A DNA stretch of 64,000 bases, taken from an uncultured Prevotellaceae bacterium (lineage in GTDB: Bacteria; Bacteroidota; Bacteroidia; Bacteroidales; Bacteroidaceae). The position numbers and the translations under genes are program-made. The notes below the pieces were generated by a model that searched no databases, was not told the origin of the DNA, and worked only from the letters and a program-made list of their open reading frames with translations. Position 1 is the stretch's first letter; each line of letters opens with the position of its first letter. Positions 29,201-37,356 of this stretch are shown here, in pieces. The stretch spans positions 124,001 through 188,000 of the forward strand of contig ONDJ01000002.1 in the NCBI GenBank assembly GCA_900316575.1, given 5' to 3'.

Positions 29201-29625
29201 TCATCAATCCTATTTTCCCCAGCGTTACCATCGCGGCTGAACAGCCCACCAACGTTGTAGTCCAAAGCGCAGGACTTGAAGCCGTCACCTTCAAGAGCAC
29301 CTACAAGTTCGCATGGGTATCGGCAAACGATCGTTCGCAACTCTTCCTCACGCCTGACAATAAGCTCTGCTATGCCACCGAGAGCCGCAACCTCCTGCCC
29401 TTCCGAGCTTGGTTCACGGTTGATGCAAGCACAGCACAAAACATTCGTAGCTTTAGCCTTGACTTCGGCGACGGCCAACAAATCGTCACGGGTATTGACG
29501 AAATCAATGGTAACAGCCTTAATTCCTATCGTCAAGCACCCATCTACGACCTGCAAGGCCGCCGTGTAACGAAGCCCCAAAAAGGCGGTGTATATATAGT
29601 GAACGGTAAGAAGATTATTTATTAA
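26242..29625 (+). CDS. Large secreted GLUG-repeat surface protein with T9SS-like tail
   Basis: 1127 aa with a signal peptide (MKTFTSFSK...AAWAQ). Two large homologous halves each begin with a W-D/E-G..P-F/Y-I-I/K-T/S-D-D/H-M segment (near residues 32 and 490) followed by a DLDFTGKTYTIIG-like strand. Each half contains GLUG motifs (GGIVG, GGIIG, GGLVG and variants, eight or more), which form a right-handed beta-helix typical of adhesins. The C-terminus, IYDLQGRRVTKP..GGVYIVNGKKIIY, is a T9SS-type sorting tail as in the GH20 and CotH proteins here. Likely role: surface adhesion or glycan binding. The start at 26242 follows from the signal peptide. Confidence 0.87.
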   Translation: MKTFTSFSKNLWRATLFALLTMFLPTAAWAQFGGGSGSQWDPYIIKTTDHMTALADAVNGGNNYLGTYFRLDADLDYTGKTYTIIGDYYKNESAAFRGKFDGNGHTISGVQLDRTASTENSTNIGLFGTIVTSAVIENLTLSASTIKGRCCIGGIVGCTGEGYSEVGQCPTVRNCHVTDDVTLETRDIQVQGSSGWQYSGSLGGIIGYLGFDPTTLIGNCTSAATIIASTRSEAIGGIVGDCAVKTPITGCTFTGTISGGTRYVGGILGWNYKNTATLTDNYVGGACTIGAVGVEGSTTGTNEGYGVKRISTIAFNSAQLTNGTIDTPPTMTINGTGYYAEGTVITLSNVTTFGSPSGSGMMWNYRAEISGSSSYVDVLLQEDGTWQFTMPAGNVLIYSKGAKDLRLTEYPNVTRTSVTPASVPYTSKAQKPVVSVVCRAKDLVEGTDFITDIPAEGFTAEGKYVIKIWGIGEYGGLRTDTFTIGKPWEGEGTQASPFLIKSTDDMERLATIVRSGEKYEGVYFRQAADLDFTGKAYTPVGYFDKSTKKAYYFSGNYDGGYYTITGINVSGVRWAGVFGATLAPATISNITLEGNCFFNSTNSSGGIVGYNNGEISGCRIVSSNVVVKGEMFVGSIAGQSYGSVNYCESMATVELTESAYASPVLGGLVGVAYKAVTGDFSGTVKGRGTIGGLVGHAMTSTAEISGRNFGEITTTNSSSTVGGIVGNADDNSMVESCTNTCLMRNVSGTNVGAIIGVMNTSADAKAMNNYYIGACKFGGITGTDVLGKAMRGWPISHEESIGFFPIPDANDNMVGTYYDDGTSNNYYVGVGETLRFVLVGGTDYTANGSQLIAKGYDSNYEANYYELTMSATPVHITPKGLTLTLYGNWINNHNEDDLSNALRQERSVIFDGYTLYKDGAWNTICLPFALSTLTGTPLEGAELMELDPAGTNGVDATNNTLHLTFKTATAIEAGKPYIIKWTSGTDIINPIFPSVTIAAEQPTNVVVQSAGLEAVTFKSTYKFAWVSANDRSQLFLTPDNKLCYATESRNLLPFRAWFTVDASTAQNIRSFSLDFGDGQQIVTGIDEINGNSLNSYRQAPIYDLQGRRVTKPQKGGVYIVNGKKIIY

Positions 29626-29630
29626 AACAA

Positions 29631-29671
29631 TAGGAGTCCTAGAAGCATTAGGAATACTAGTGGGACTAGGG
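29631..29671. repeat. Small CTAG-rich palindrome cluster
   Basis: Several short dyads in a row (TAGGAGTCCTA; CTAGAAGCATTAG; ACTAGTGGGACTAGG) directly after the GLUG-protein stop. They resemble degenerate mini-palindromes, but no second copy was found in this window. Confidence 0.35.
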
Positions 29672-29700
29672 AACATAGAAAACTAAAAATGCAACTCGCA

Positions 29701-29901
29701 ATGAACAAGAAAACATATATCGCTCCTGAGATGATACACGCCTCTGTTCGTCCTATTCGCCACCTTATGATCGTCAGTCAGGTTAACAGCGGCAGCTCAG
29801 GCATAGGCGGCGGTGGCGGAGCAGGAAGTTCCGTGCCGCAACGTACACGCTACTACGACAATTGGGCTGCCGACAATTGGACATCCATCGGCGAGGAATA
29901 A
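29701..29901 (+). CDS. Small Gly-rich peptide gene beside the surface protein
   Basis: 66 aa beginning MNKKTYIAPEM; an in-frame Met at 29689 would add four residues. There is no signal peptide. The middle is VNSGSSGIGGGGGAGSS and the end is acidic and aromatic. Short peptides opening with a K-K-x-Y-x-A-P-E motif recur in Bacteroidales next to large surface-protein genes, from memory; the family has no function I can name. It could be a secreted peptide, a RiPP-like precursor or a partner of the GLUG protein. A terminator follows at 29987. Confidence 0.6.
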   Translation: MNKKTYIAPEMIHASVRPIRHLMIVSQVNSGSSGIGGGGGAGSSVPQRTRYYDNWAADNWTSIGEE

Positions 29902-29986
29902 ACATCCGGACTAAATTCATTTTTGAAGGCCTCAAATGCATCATTTGAAAGCCTCAAGTAATTATTAAAGAGCCACAAGTTTTAAC

Positions 29987-30024
29987 AAAAGCCCCTGTAG
30001 TTTTTCCTACAAGGGCTTTTGTTT
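29987..30024 (+). terminator. Intrinsic terminator after the small peptide gene
   Basis: A perfect or near-perfect 14-bp stem (29987-30000 with 30007-30020) and a T-rich tail. Confidence 0.75.
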
Positions 30025-30088
30025 ATTCAAGCTCGTATTGTTAGAGTTCTCTAACAAAGAGAAAATCCTTTGTGGTGTTTTTTCAGCT

Positions 30089-30198
30089 GCGACACCAAAG
30101 CCTGAAAATCAATTTTCCACGCGTAGAAAATCGGTCGTCCGCGCGTAGAAAATCGAACGCCTGTGCTTGAAAACAAATTGTCAAGCCTTTGAAAAAAT
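30089..30198. repeat. Tandem array B, 22-bp period
   Basis: Five diverged 22-base units start at 30089, 30111, 30133, 30155 and 30177. The first three end GAAAATC. The second contains a strong dyad (TTTTCCACGCGTAGAAAA). A further GAAAATC at 30061-30067 suggests older units upstream. The period equals that of arrays A and C; the sequence is unrelated. Confidence 0.6.
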
Positions 30199-30366
30199 CT
30201 GAAAATTGCGAGCAAATACGCACACGTCCGCCAACTGATGCGAACAGAGCTTGTAGTTAGCCCCTATTCACCATACCGATTTGGGTTCGTAACGCTTTTC
30301 CGACAATCAAAGTTGTACGAAAGAAACAATTTTTGCAAAAAAAGAAGCTAATTCAACCGATTGTCG

Positions 30367-30374
30367 TAATTTTG
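30367..30374 (+). promoter_or_regulatory. dnaN -7 box (TAATTTTG)
   Basis: TAATTTTG fits TAnnTTTG, 69 bases before the dnaN ATG. A TTTG at 30332-30335 is too far upstream to be a standard -33 partner. Confidence 0.5.
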
Positions 30375-30443
30375 CTTCGCAAATCTGTGTACCAACCGCA
30401 GACCGCAAACTAATGCAATCAAAAAAAACACCATAACAATCCT

Positions 30444-31568
30444 ATGAAATTTACTATTTCAAGCACCGCTTTTTCTTCTCGCCTGCAAGCCATGGGGCGC
30501 GTTGTGACACCAAAGAACAATGTTTCCATCCTTGAATGTTTTGTATTTGACGTTCGCGATGGGAAGCTCACTATTACCGCTTCCGACAACGAAAACACCC
30601 TCGTATCTATTCTTGAATTATCTGAACAAGACGGCGACACAAAGTTTGCCGTAAACGCCAAGACGGTGCAAGATGCCGTGAAAGAAATACCCGAACAGCC
30701 TCTTGACGTATATCTCAACGAGCAAACGATGGAAGTGACCATCGACTACCAGAACGGTCAGTATCGTTTCATGGCTCAAAGTGCTGAGGAATTTCCCACG
30801 CCTCCCACGCTCGATGGCGAAATTACCACGATCACCATTCCTTCAGAGCAATTACTCTCGGGCGTAGGTCGCGAACTTTTCGCCACCGCCGACGATACGC
30901 TTCGCCCTGTGATGAACGGAGTGTTCTTTGACGTGAAAGAAGGCAGCGTCACCTTTGTGGCCAGCGACGGGCACAAACTTGCCTGCTCCACCATCAAGAA
31001 TATTCAAACCGAGGAAGAAGGTTGCTTTATCCTGCCTAAGAAACCCGCGTCGCTGCTTAAGAGCCTTTTTGGAAAAGACGAAGCCGATGTAACCATCCAG
31101 TTCAACGCACGCAACGCGGTATTCTCCACCCCCACAGCTACACTTACTTGCCGGCTTATTGAGGGGCATTATCCCAACTATCGCAGCGTTATTCCCCAAG
31201 CCAACCCCAACGAAGGAACACTCAACCGCCAAGCACTGCTCAGCGTATTGCGCCGTGTGATGTTGTTCTCGAACGTAAATAGCGCACTTGTGAAGCTCAA
31301 CTTTGACATGGGTAATCTGAGCATTTCAGGACAAGACCTTGAGTTCTCAATGTCGGCTGACGAAAAGATGCTCTGCGACTACAATGGCATGCCCATGCGC
31401 ATAGGTTTCAAGGGACCATTCCTCATTGACTTGCTCAACAATTTGCAGAGCGAAGAAGTAACGTTCCGCCTCTCCGACGCTTCGCGCGCTGGTGTCATTG
31501 TTCCCACTACTCAGCCCGAAGGCGAAGAAGTGTTGATGCTCTTGATGCCCATGATGCTCAACGATTGA
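30444..31568 (+). CDS. dnaN: DNA polymerase III beta subunit (sliding clamp)
   Basis: 374 aa. The ring-shaped processivity clamp of the replicative polymerase; three repeated clamp domains of about 120 residues. The N-terminus MKFTISSTAFSSRLQAMGRVV, the central ATDDTLRPVMNGVFFDV and the C-terminal MLLMPMML are typical. dnaA and recF are not beside it, so the gene stands away from the classic origin group. An intrinsic terminator follows. Confidence 0.97.
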   Translation: MKFTISSTAFSSRLQAMGRVVTPKNNVSILECFVFDVRDGKLTITASDNENTLVSILELSEQDGDTKFAVNAKTVQDAVKEIPEQPLDVYLNEQTMEVTIDYQNGQYRFMAQSAEEFPTPPTLDGEITTITIPSEQLLSGVGRELFATADDTLRPVMNGVFFDVKEGSVTFVASDGHKLACSTIKNIQTEEEGCFILPKKPASLLKSLFGKDEADVTIQFNARNAVFSTPTATLTCRLIEGHYPNYRSVIPQANPNEGTLNRQALLSVLRRVMLFSNVNSALVKLNFDMGNLSISGQDLEFSMSADEKMLCDYNGMPMRIGFKGPFLIDLLNNLQSEEVTFRLSDASRAGVIVPTTQPEGEEVLMLLMPMMLND

Positions 31569-31586
31569 GCCCCGACTTAACGCTAT

Positions 31587-31650
31587 AAAAGTCAAAAGTT
31601 GCAATCAGCGGCAACCGCGAGAGGTGTCGGTTGGAACTTTTGGCTTTTTG
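31587..31650 (+). terminator. Intrinsic terminator of dnaN
   Basis: Outer stem 31587-31600 with 31635-31648 (one G-U pair), inner CAACC/GGTTG pairing, followed by T-rich sequence. It ends about 37 bases before the coaBC ATG. Confidence 0.65.
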
Positions 31651-31686
31651 CTTTTATCCGCTTTATACATCCGCCAAGATAGATTT

Positions 31687-32877
31687 ATGCACATTGTTCT
31701 CGGCATCACGGGCAGCATAGCCGCCTATAAAGCCTGCTCACTCATCCGCTTGTTTGTCAAAGCCGGCCATGAAGTCCAAGTGGTTATCACACCAGCGGGC
31801 AAGGAATTTATTACGCCTGTGACGCTCAGCACCTTGACGCGCAAGCCTGTTATCACAGAGTTTTTCAGTTCGCGCGATGGTTCTTGGAACAGCCACGTTG
31901 ACTTGGGTCTTTGGGCAGATGCTATGGTTGTTGCCCCAGCTACGGCCTCAACCATAGCAAAGATGGTCACTGGCGTTGCCGACAATATGCTGATAACAAC
32001 ATATCTCTCCATGAAGGCCCCCGTGTTTGTAGCCCCTGCCATGGACTTAGACATGTTTGCTCATCCTGCAACTCAGCGCAACTTGGAAACTTTGCGAAAC
32101 GATGGAGTCACCATCATAGAGCCAGCGGCAGGCGAACTGGCCAGCGGATTGGAAGGAAAAGGGCGCATGGAAGAGCCTGAAAAGATTTATCAATGCGTCA
32201 TTGAAAGCATCGCAGCTCGTTCAGACAAGAGACTCGCAGGCAAGCACCTGCTCATCACTGCAGGGCCAACCTACGAACACATTGATCCCGTTCGCTTCAT
32301 AGGGAACTGCTCGTCGGGAAAGATGGGGTTTGCTCTGGCTGAAGCATGTGCTAAACGTGGAGGCAACGTAACGCTAATAAGCGGTCCAGTCGATCTGCCA
32401 ACGCCTGCTGGTGTAAAACGAATAAACGTGGTTTCGGCAGCCGAGATGCACGACGCGGCCTTGAAAGCTTTCAGCGATAGCGACGTAGCCATTCTGTGCG
32501 CTGCAGTGGCCGATTACACCATAGCCAACCCTGCTACCGCAAAGATAAAGCGCACAGCCGACGAACTTACCCTGCAGCTCACACCATCAAAAGACATTGC
32601 AGCCGAACTGGGCAAACGAAAAACAAAAGCTCAGAAACTCATAGGCTTCGCGCTTGAAACCAACGACGGCATTGAAAATGCTAAGCGAAAATTGGTCAGT
32701 AAGAACTTGGACTTCATAGTGCTCAACTCCCTGCAAGACGCAGGAGCAGGCTTTGGAACCGACACCAACAAAGTAAGTATCATTGACAGTGCCGGCATAA
32801 AATCCTTTCCACTAAAAGCCAAAAGCGAAGTGGCTAAAGACATCATTGACGAACTATGCGCACGATTAGACAAATAG
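31687..32877 (+). CDS. coaBC: Bifunctional phosphopantothenoylcysteine decarboxylase/phosphopantothenate-cysteine ligase
   Basis: 396 aa. Carries out two consecutive steps of coenzyme A synthesis. The N-terminal CoaC flavoprotein half shows GITGSIAAYKA, the active-site His in SHVDLGLWAD, PATASTIAKM and ADNML. The CoaB half shows ITAGPTYEHIDPVRFIGNCSSGKMG, ISGPVDLPTP and AAVADY. The start at 31687 (MHIVLGITGS) excludes a hydrophobic stretch encoded by the terminator region. It overlaps the next gene by 22 bases, and coaBC-porD-recN form one run. Confidence 0.95.
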   Translation: MHIVLGITGSIAAYKACSLIRLFVKAGHEVQVVITPAGKEFITPVTLSTLTRKPVITEFFSSRDGSWNSHVDLGLWADAMVVAPATASTIAKMVTGVADNMLITTYLSMKAPVFVAPAMDLDMFAHPATQRNLETLRNDGVTIIEPAAGELASGLEGKGRMEEPEKIYQCVIESIAARSDKRLAGKHLLITAGPTYEHIDPVRFIGNCSSGKMGFALAEACAKRGGNVTLISGPVDLPTPAGVKRINVVSAAEMHDAALKAFSDSDVAILCAAVADYTIANPATAKIKRTADELTLQLTPSKDIAAELGKRKTKAQKLIGFALETNDGIENAKRKLVSKNLDFIVLNSLQDAGAGFGTDTNKVSIIDSAGIKSFPLKAKSEVAKDIIDELCARLDK

Positions 32878-33767
32878 TCCTCCTATGCACGATGCTGGTC
32901 TGTCTCTCCGGGCAGGCTCAAGAGCTGACAGCCCGTGTCAATATTAACCACCAAAAGATACAGGGGACAGACGTTGCCGTTTTTGACAACCTGAAACAAG
33001 CCATTGAGCAATTCATTAACGAAAGGCAATGGACGCAGCTGCAGTTTTCTCGCCCTGAGCGCATCAACTGCACGTTTAATATCACCGTGAACAAGTACGA
33101 AGTGAACGAGCATAAGTTTGAATGTACACTCAACGTACAAGCCACTCGTCCCGTTTTTAATGCCAACTATACCACACCTACTTTTTATAACACCGACGAT
33201 AGTTTCAATTTCATTTATCAAGAATACGATAAGATGGAATTTCGCGTGGATCAGTTGGACAACGACCTCACTGCACTCATTGCCTACTATTGCTACCTCA
33301 TCATCGGTATAGACCTTGACACATTCTCACCACTCGGAGGCACAGAAGTGCTTGAGATCTGTCGGAACATCACACTCAACAGCCAGAGCCTAGTGCTTTC
33401 GGGCAAGGGATGGAAAGCCTTTGACGATATGAAAAACCGCTATGCGGTCATTAACGACTATATGGACAGCGGCATGGAGTCGATGCGCCAGCTCATGTAC
33501 AAATACCATCGTGAAGGATTGGACGTGATGGCAGAAAACCCTGATCGTGGCCGAGCTGCCATCACCGAGGCTCTTTCGCTATTAGACAAAGCGCACAAAG
33601 ACAAACCGCTGAGCCTCGTACCTCAACTGTTCACTGAGTTCAAACGCGATGAAATCGTTGGTCTTTACCAAGGCAAAGCTAATAGTAAAGAAAAAGACGA
33701 CCTCTTCAACATCTTGTCAGCCATCAACGCATCGATGAACACATCGTGGCGGCTCATACAGCAATAG
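32856..33767 (+). CDS. porD: DUF4835 / PorD-type type IX secretion protein
   Basis: 303 aa with a signal peptide (MRTIRQIVLLCTMLVCLSGQAQ). The sequence follows the DUF4835 pattern: ELTARVNINHQKIQGTD, then RINCTFNITV, YNTDDSFNFIYQEYD and TALIAYYCYLIIGID. This family is annotated as PorD in the type IX secretion system, needed for secretion in Porphyromonas though its exact role is unclear. It lies in the conserved order coaBC-porD-recN with overlapping ends. Its presence supports the sorting-tail interpretation of three surface proteins in this window. Confidence 0.82.
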   Translation: MRTIRQIVLLCTMLVCLSGQAQELTARVNINHQKIQGTDVAVFDNLKQAIEQFINERQWTQLQFSRPERINCTFNITVNKYEVNEHKFECTLNVQATRPVFNANYTTPTFYNTDDSFNFIYQEYDKMEFRVDQLDNDLTALIAYYCYLIIGIDLDTFSPLGGTEVLEICRNITLNSQSLVLSGKGWKAFDDMKNRYAVINDYMDSGMESMRQLMYKYHREGLDVMAENPDRGRAAITEALSLLDKAHKDKPLSLVPQLFTEFKRDEIVGLYQGKANSKEKDDLFNILSAINASMNTSWRLIQQ

Positions 33768-33777
33768 TCCTCCAGAA

Positions 33778-35457
33778 ATGCTTCGTACACTCCATATTAG
33801 CAACTACGTACTCATTGACCATCTTGACCTCACGTTAGACAAAGGCTTCAGCGTCATTACGGGCGAAACGGGTGCAGGAAAGAGCATCTTGCTCGGAGCC
33901 TTAGGCCTGCTCACTGGACGACGAGCTGAAGCAAAAGCCATAAAAGCCGATGCCAAGAAATGTGTTGTAGAAGCCAACTTTGCCATTGATGCGACACGGC
34001 TTCAAGATTTCTTCACAAACAACGATATTGACGGAGAAGGCACAGAATGTATCATTCGCCGCGAGGTGACAGCCACGGGAAAAAGCCGGACTTTTATTAA
34101 CGACACCCCTGTAGCTCTGAACACCCTAAGGGAACTGACATCACAGCTCGTTGACATCCACTCACAGCACCAAAACTTGCTTATGGGTGATGAGCACTTC
34201 CTCCTTAACATCCTTGATGCCAACGAAACGGGAGCTGCACACTCATCCGAATACAAACAAAAATACCAAGCTTGGCGCGAAGCCCGTAATGAACTTCAAA
34301 GGCTTGAAGAAGAGGCTTCGCAAAATGCCAGTGAGGCTGAATACATGCAGTTTCAGCTCAGCCAACTTGACGAAGCTCAACTGTGCGACGGCGAACAAGA
34401 AGAGTTAGAAGCCGAACAAGAACAATTGGCTCACAGCGAAGAGATTAAAGCCGCCTTCTTCCGCGTTTCATCGCATCTGTCCGACGAACAGCTTGATATT
34501 TCAGGATTGTTACGCAGCGATAGCCACGAATTGAACAGCATCGCTAGCATCTATCCCAAGGCTGCAGCATTAGAAGAACGCATAGAAAGCGCACGCATAG
34601 AACTCGAAGACATTGCAGCCGAGGCCGAACAAATTGCAGAAAGTTTAGACTTTGACCCGCAACGTTTAGAATATGTAGAAGAACGCTTGGCCTTAATCTT
34701 CAGCTTACTCAAAAAGCATCGCAAGGAAACGGTGAAAGAACTCATAGAACTGACCGAAGACTTGCGCACAAAGCTTTCGCGCATAGAAAATGCTGACGAA
34801 CTCATCGCAGCAAAAAGAACCGAAGTTGAAGCAACCTTCAAGCAGCTGAAACAAATTGCAGACGAGCTTAGTCTATCAAGAAAGCAAACAGCTCAGAAGC
34901 TAACAGAGCGAATGCTGCAACTGACCGAGGAATTAGGAATGCCCGCCGCTAAGCTTCAATTTCAAATAGAGCAACACGAACCTGCCCCCAATGGCCAAGA
35001 TGAAATAAAGCTACTCTTTTCGGCCAACAAAGATCTGCCACTACAAGACGTGGCTCAAGTAGCAAGCGGCGGCGAGATAGCCCGCCTCATGTTAGCACTC
35101 AAAGCTGTTATTGCAGAGCAACAAGCGTTGCCAACAATCATTTTTGACGAAATAGACACGGGTGTTTCAGGACGTATGGCGGACGCTATGGCGGGTGTGA
35201 TGAACAAGATGGCGCACAACTGCCAAGTCATCTGCATCACCCATTTGCCACAAATTGCCGCCGCTGGAACTATCCACTATAAAGTTTATAAAGAAACAGC
35301 CCAAGGAGCTACCATCTCGTATATCAAGAAACTCTCTTCCAAAGAGCGTGAACAAGAGATTGCCTCCATGCTAAGCGGACAAGACGTTACAGAAGCAGCC
35401 ATAACCAACGCGCAAGAGCTTCTAAAAGGAAGACATTTTAAGGAAAACACACTATGA
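33778..35457 (+). CDS. recN: DNA repair protein RecN
   Basis: 559 aa SMC-like ATPase acting early at double-strand breaks. Walker A GETGAGKS is at 29-36, the long central part is coiled coil rich in Glu/Gln/Leu heptads (about 150-380), and the ABC signature ASGGEIARLMLALK with Walker B TIIFDEIDTGVSG lie near 430-465. Its stop overlaps the next start by four bases (ATGA). Confidence 0.96.
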   Translation: MLRTLHISNYVLIDHLDLTLDKGFSVITGETGAGKSILLGALGLLTGRRAEAKAIKADAKKCVVEANFAIDATRLQDFFTNNDIDGEGTECIIRREVTATGKSRTFINDTPVALNTLRELTSQLVDIHSQHQNLLMGDEHFLLNILDANETGAAHSSEYKQKYQAWREARNELQRLEEEASQNASEAEYMQFQLSQLDEAQLCDGEQEELEAEQEQLAHSEEIKAAFFRVSSHLSDEQLDISGLLRSDSHELNSIASIYPKAAALEERIESARIELEDIAAEAEQIAESLDFDPQRLEYVEERLALIFSLLKKHRKETVKELIELTEDLRTKLSRIENADELIAAKRTEVEATFKQLKQIADELSLSRKQTAQKLTERMLQLTEELGMPAAKLQFQIEQHEPAPNGQDEIKLLFSANKDLPLQDVAQVASGGEIARLMLALKAVIAEQQALPTIIFDEIDTGVSGRMADAMAGVMNKMAHNCQVICITHLPQIAAAGTIHYKVYKETAQGATISYIKKLSSKEREQEIASMLSGQDVTEAAITNAQELLKGRHFKENTL

Positions 35458-37127
35458 CGACAAAACGCTTCTTTCTATCCTTATTCATCATTTTAACATC
35501 AATAAGCGTATGGGCGCAGCCCAAAGACGCATGGAAAGCAACTGCAACACTCACCGCCTTTGATGCTCAAGGCTCTACGATCTACACTGGAACTGTGTTT
35601 TTCATTGATGCTGCGGGAACCATCATTGCGCCTTATGCCCCATTTACCAAAGCCGTTCGCGCTGAAATTGCCGACTCCAAAGGCAAGCGTCATGCTGTGA
35701 GCCGCATATTGGGAGCGAGCGAAAATTATGGCTTCGTGAAATTGAGAACTGAAGCTGAAGGTCAGCCTTTTCTCAGTCCGATTACAGATAGCACCGAAGT
35801 GGCACAAGCTGGAACAAAACTTTTTGCAGTAGGATACTTACGCACGAAAAAAGAAACGCCACAGGTCGTTTCGGTGTCAGAGGCTGTTCGCTACGACGCA
35901 GCGATGTTCTATACCATTTCGCTTGGAGCAGACCCGAAATACGTGGGCTGCCCGCTTATAAACAGCACAGGAAAGGTTGTAGCCATCGTTGGCGCAAATA
36001 GCGGAGAAGCCTTTGATGTGCGCTTTGCTACAGCCCTTAATATCACAGCCAACAGTGCACTCGATCGTGAACTACGTGCATTGCCTATGGCCAAAGCCTT
36101 GCCTGCGACAAAAGACGAAGCACAGAAATACATAGCACTGCTCGATGCTATTGACACCCAAGCATCGCTTGCGGCTATGGATGATTTCATTGCAGCTTAT
36201 CCCGAGGATCCATCAGGCTACCTCACACGTGCCAGCCGCCTATCAGCGATGAAACAATTCACGAAAGCTGATGCAGACTTTGCTGCCGCCTTCGAGCGTG
36301 CTAATGATCAGACCACAGCCGATGCCGTACACTATGCTTTCAGTCGAAGCATATATAGTGCTTATGTCAACGACACTACCGCTGCTCTTCAAGGTTGGAA
36401 TTTGGAAAAAGCATTGCAGGAGGCCAACGCAGCTTACAACACGACAAACGCCCCGCTATATGCTTTGCAGCAAGCAAACTGTCTCTTCGCTATGGAACGC
36501 TATAGCGAAGCTTATACAAAATTCATGGAAGTAAATGCCACGGACATTGCCTCTGACGAAACTTATTTCACAGCTATGCTGGCCATAGAGCGCGCTGGAG
36601 GCGACACGGCACAAATCTTAAGTCTGCTCAACAAGGCAATTGAGGTACAAAAGCGCCCATACAACGAACGCGCTGCAACATATTTCTTCGAACGAGCACA
36701 GCGCTTGGTGCTCTATGGGCAATATCGCCGCGCCGTGCAAGACTACAATGAGTTTGAACACATCATCGGTCCGCGCAAACTCAACGATACATTTTATTAC
36801 ATGCGCGAACAGGCCGAACTGCAAGGACACATGTATCAACAAGCCTTGGATGATATACAGTCGGCTATCCTCTCCGCTTCACCTGAACGCAAGCCTTATT
36901 ATCAGACAGAAGAGGCCTTTATATACCTCGCGTGTGCAGAATATGAGAGTGCTAAAACAAGTGCCTTAGCCGCCTACCCCGCCCTGCCTCAACACATCCC
37001 CCTGCTACGCATCTTAGCAATCTCGCATGGTGAAACAGGCGACAAAGCCAAAGCACGGGAATATCTTCAGAAAGCCAAGGACTTAGGAGACACCACCACC
37101 GACGAATTGATGAAGAAATACCAATAA
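35454..37127 (+). CDS. Secreted protein with degenerate trypsin-like domain and TPR repeats
   Basis: 557 aa with a signal peptide (MTTKRFFLSLFIILTSISVWAQ). Residues about 25-200 resemble a trypsin/HtrA fold: GTVFFIDAAGTIIAPYAPF, ENYGFVKL and YVGCPLINSTGKVVAIVG. The catalytic His is absent from the first segment, and the usual GNSGGPL serine loop reads YVGCPL, so it is probably a pseudoprotease. Residues about 215-555 are TPR helices (GYLTRASRLSAMKQFTKADADFAAA, ALYALQQANCLFAMERYSEAYTKF). Likely a periplasmic scaffold. It is translationally coupled to recN although the functions look unrelated. Confidence 0.75.
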   Translation: MTTKRFFLSLFIILTSISVWAQPKDAWKATATLTAFDAQGSTIYTGTVFFIDAAGTIIAPYAPFTKAVRAEIADSKGKRHAVSRILGASENYGFVKLRTEAEGQPFLSPITDSTEVAQAGTKLFAVGYLRTKKETPQVVSVSEAVRYDAAMFYTISLGADPKYVGCPLINSTGKVVAIVGANSGEAFDVRFATALNITANSALDRELRALPMAKALPATKDEAQKYIALLDAIDTQASLAAMDDFIAAYPEDPSGYLTRASRLSAMKQFTKADADFAAAFERANDQTTADAVHYAFSRSIYSAYVNDTTAALQGWNLEKALQEANAAYNTTNAPLYALQQANCLFAMERYSEAYTKFMEVNATDIASDETYFTAMLAIERAGGDTAQILSLLNKAIEVQKRPYNERAATYFFERAQRLVLYGQYRRAVQDYNEFEHIIGPRKLNDTFYYMREQAELQGHMYQQALDDIQSAILSASPERKPYYQTEEAFIYLACAEYESAKTSALAAYPALPQHIPLLRILAISHGETGDKAKAREYLQKAKDLGDTTTDELMKKYQ

Positions 37128-37142
37128 GAGCTTAGAGCCTAA

Positions 37143-37187
37143 AGTTTAAAGATTAAAGATACTGCGACAAGCTTTAATCTTTAAACT
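37143..37187. repeat. TTTAAAGATTAAAG palindrome, copy 1
   Basis: Perfect 16-bp inverted repeat (37143-37158 with 37172-37187) just after the TPR gene. Nineteen bases (37141-37159) recur identically at 52145-52163. AT-rich, with no T-tract tail, so not a classic terminator. Confidence 0.75.
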
Positions 37188-37246
37188 ACAACCGCTAACC
37201 TACACAATATATAATATAGGATTAAGACTGTTTTTTAGGCAAATGC

Positions 37247-37277
37247 TTTGCAGTCAAACAATGTTGCACTAAATTTG
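37247..37277 (+). promoter_or_regulatory. secDF promoter (TTTG-N19-TAAATTTG)
   Basis: The best promoter in the window: a -33 TTTG at 37247-37250, 19 bases, then TAAATTTG at 37270-37277. This is the published Bacteroidetes sigma consensus layout (TTTG, 19-21 bases, TAnnTTTG). Confidence 0.75.
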
Positions 37278-37284
37278 CACGCTG

Positions 37285-37318
37285 TTTTGTGCGCCTTTAG
37301 GCTGACGAAGGCACAAAA
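37285..37318 (+). promoter_or_regulatory. secDF leader hairpin
   Basis: TTTTGTGCGCCTT (37285-37297) can pair with AAGGCACAAAA (37308-37318) with a two-base bulge. It lies within the first 35 bases of the predicted transcript, so it is probably a 5' stabiliser or a control hairpin. Confidence 0.4.
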
Positions 37319-37356
37319 TCTGCTTGAAAACAACAAAACAAAACAATAATTCCAAA

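Larger units (their letters stand above)
29902..30443. other. 542-bp spacer before dnaN
   Basis: No gene seen. Contents in order: a direct repeat of GCCTCAA-type words (29930-29960), the terminator at 29987-30024, a 22-bp-period array (30089-30198), a plain stretch (30199-30330) and the dnaN -7 box at 30367. No DnaA-box cluster was recognised, so an origin is not claimed despite dnaN. Confidence 0.65.

Noticed and set aside
29902-30443. Replication origin next to dnaN
   Set aside because: No dnaA gene and no cluster of TTATNCACA-like boxes was seen; the repeats there have a 22-bp array character.
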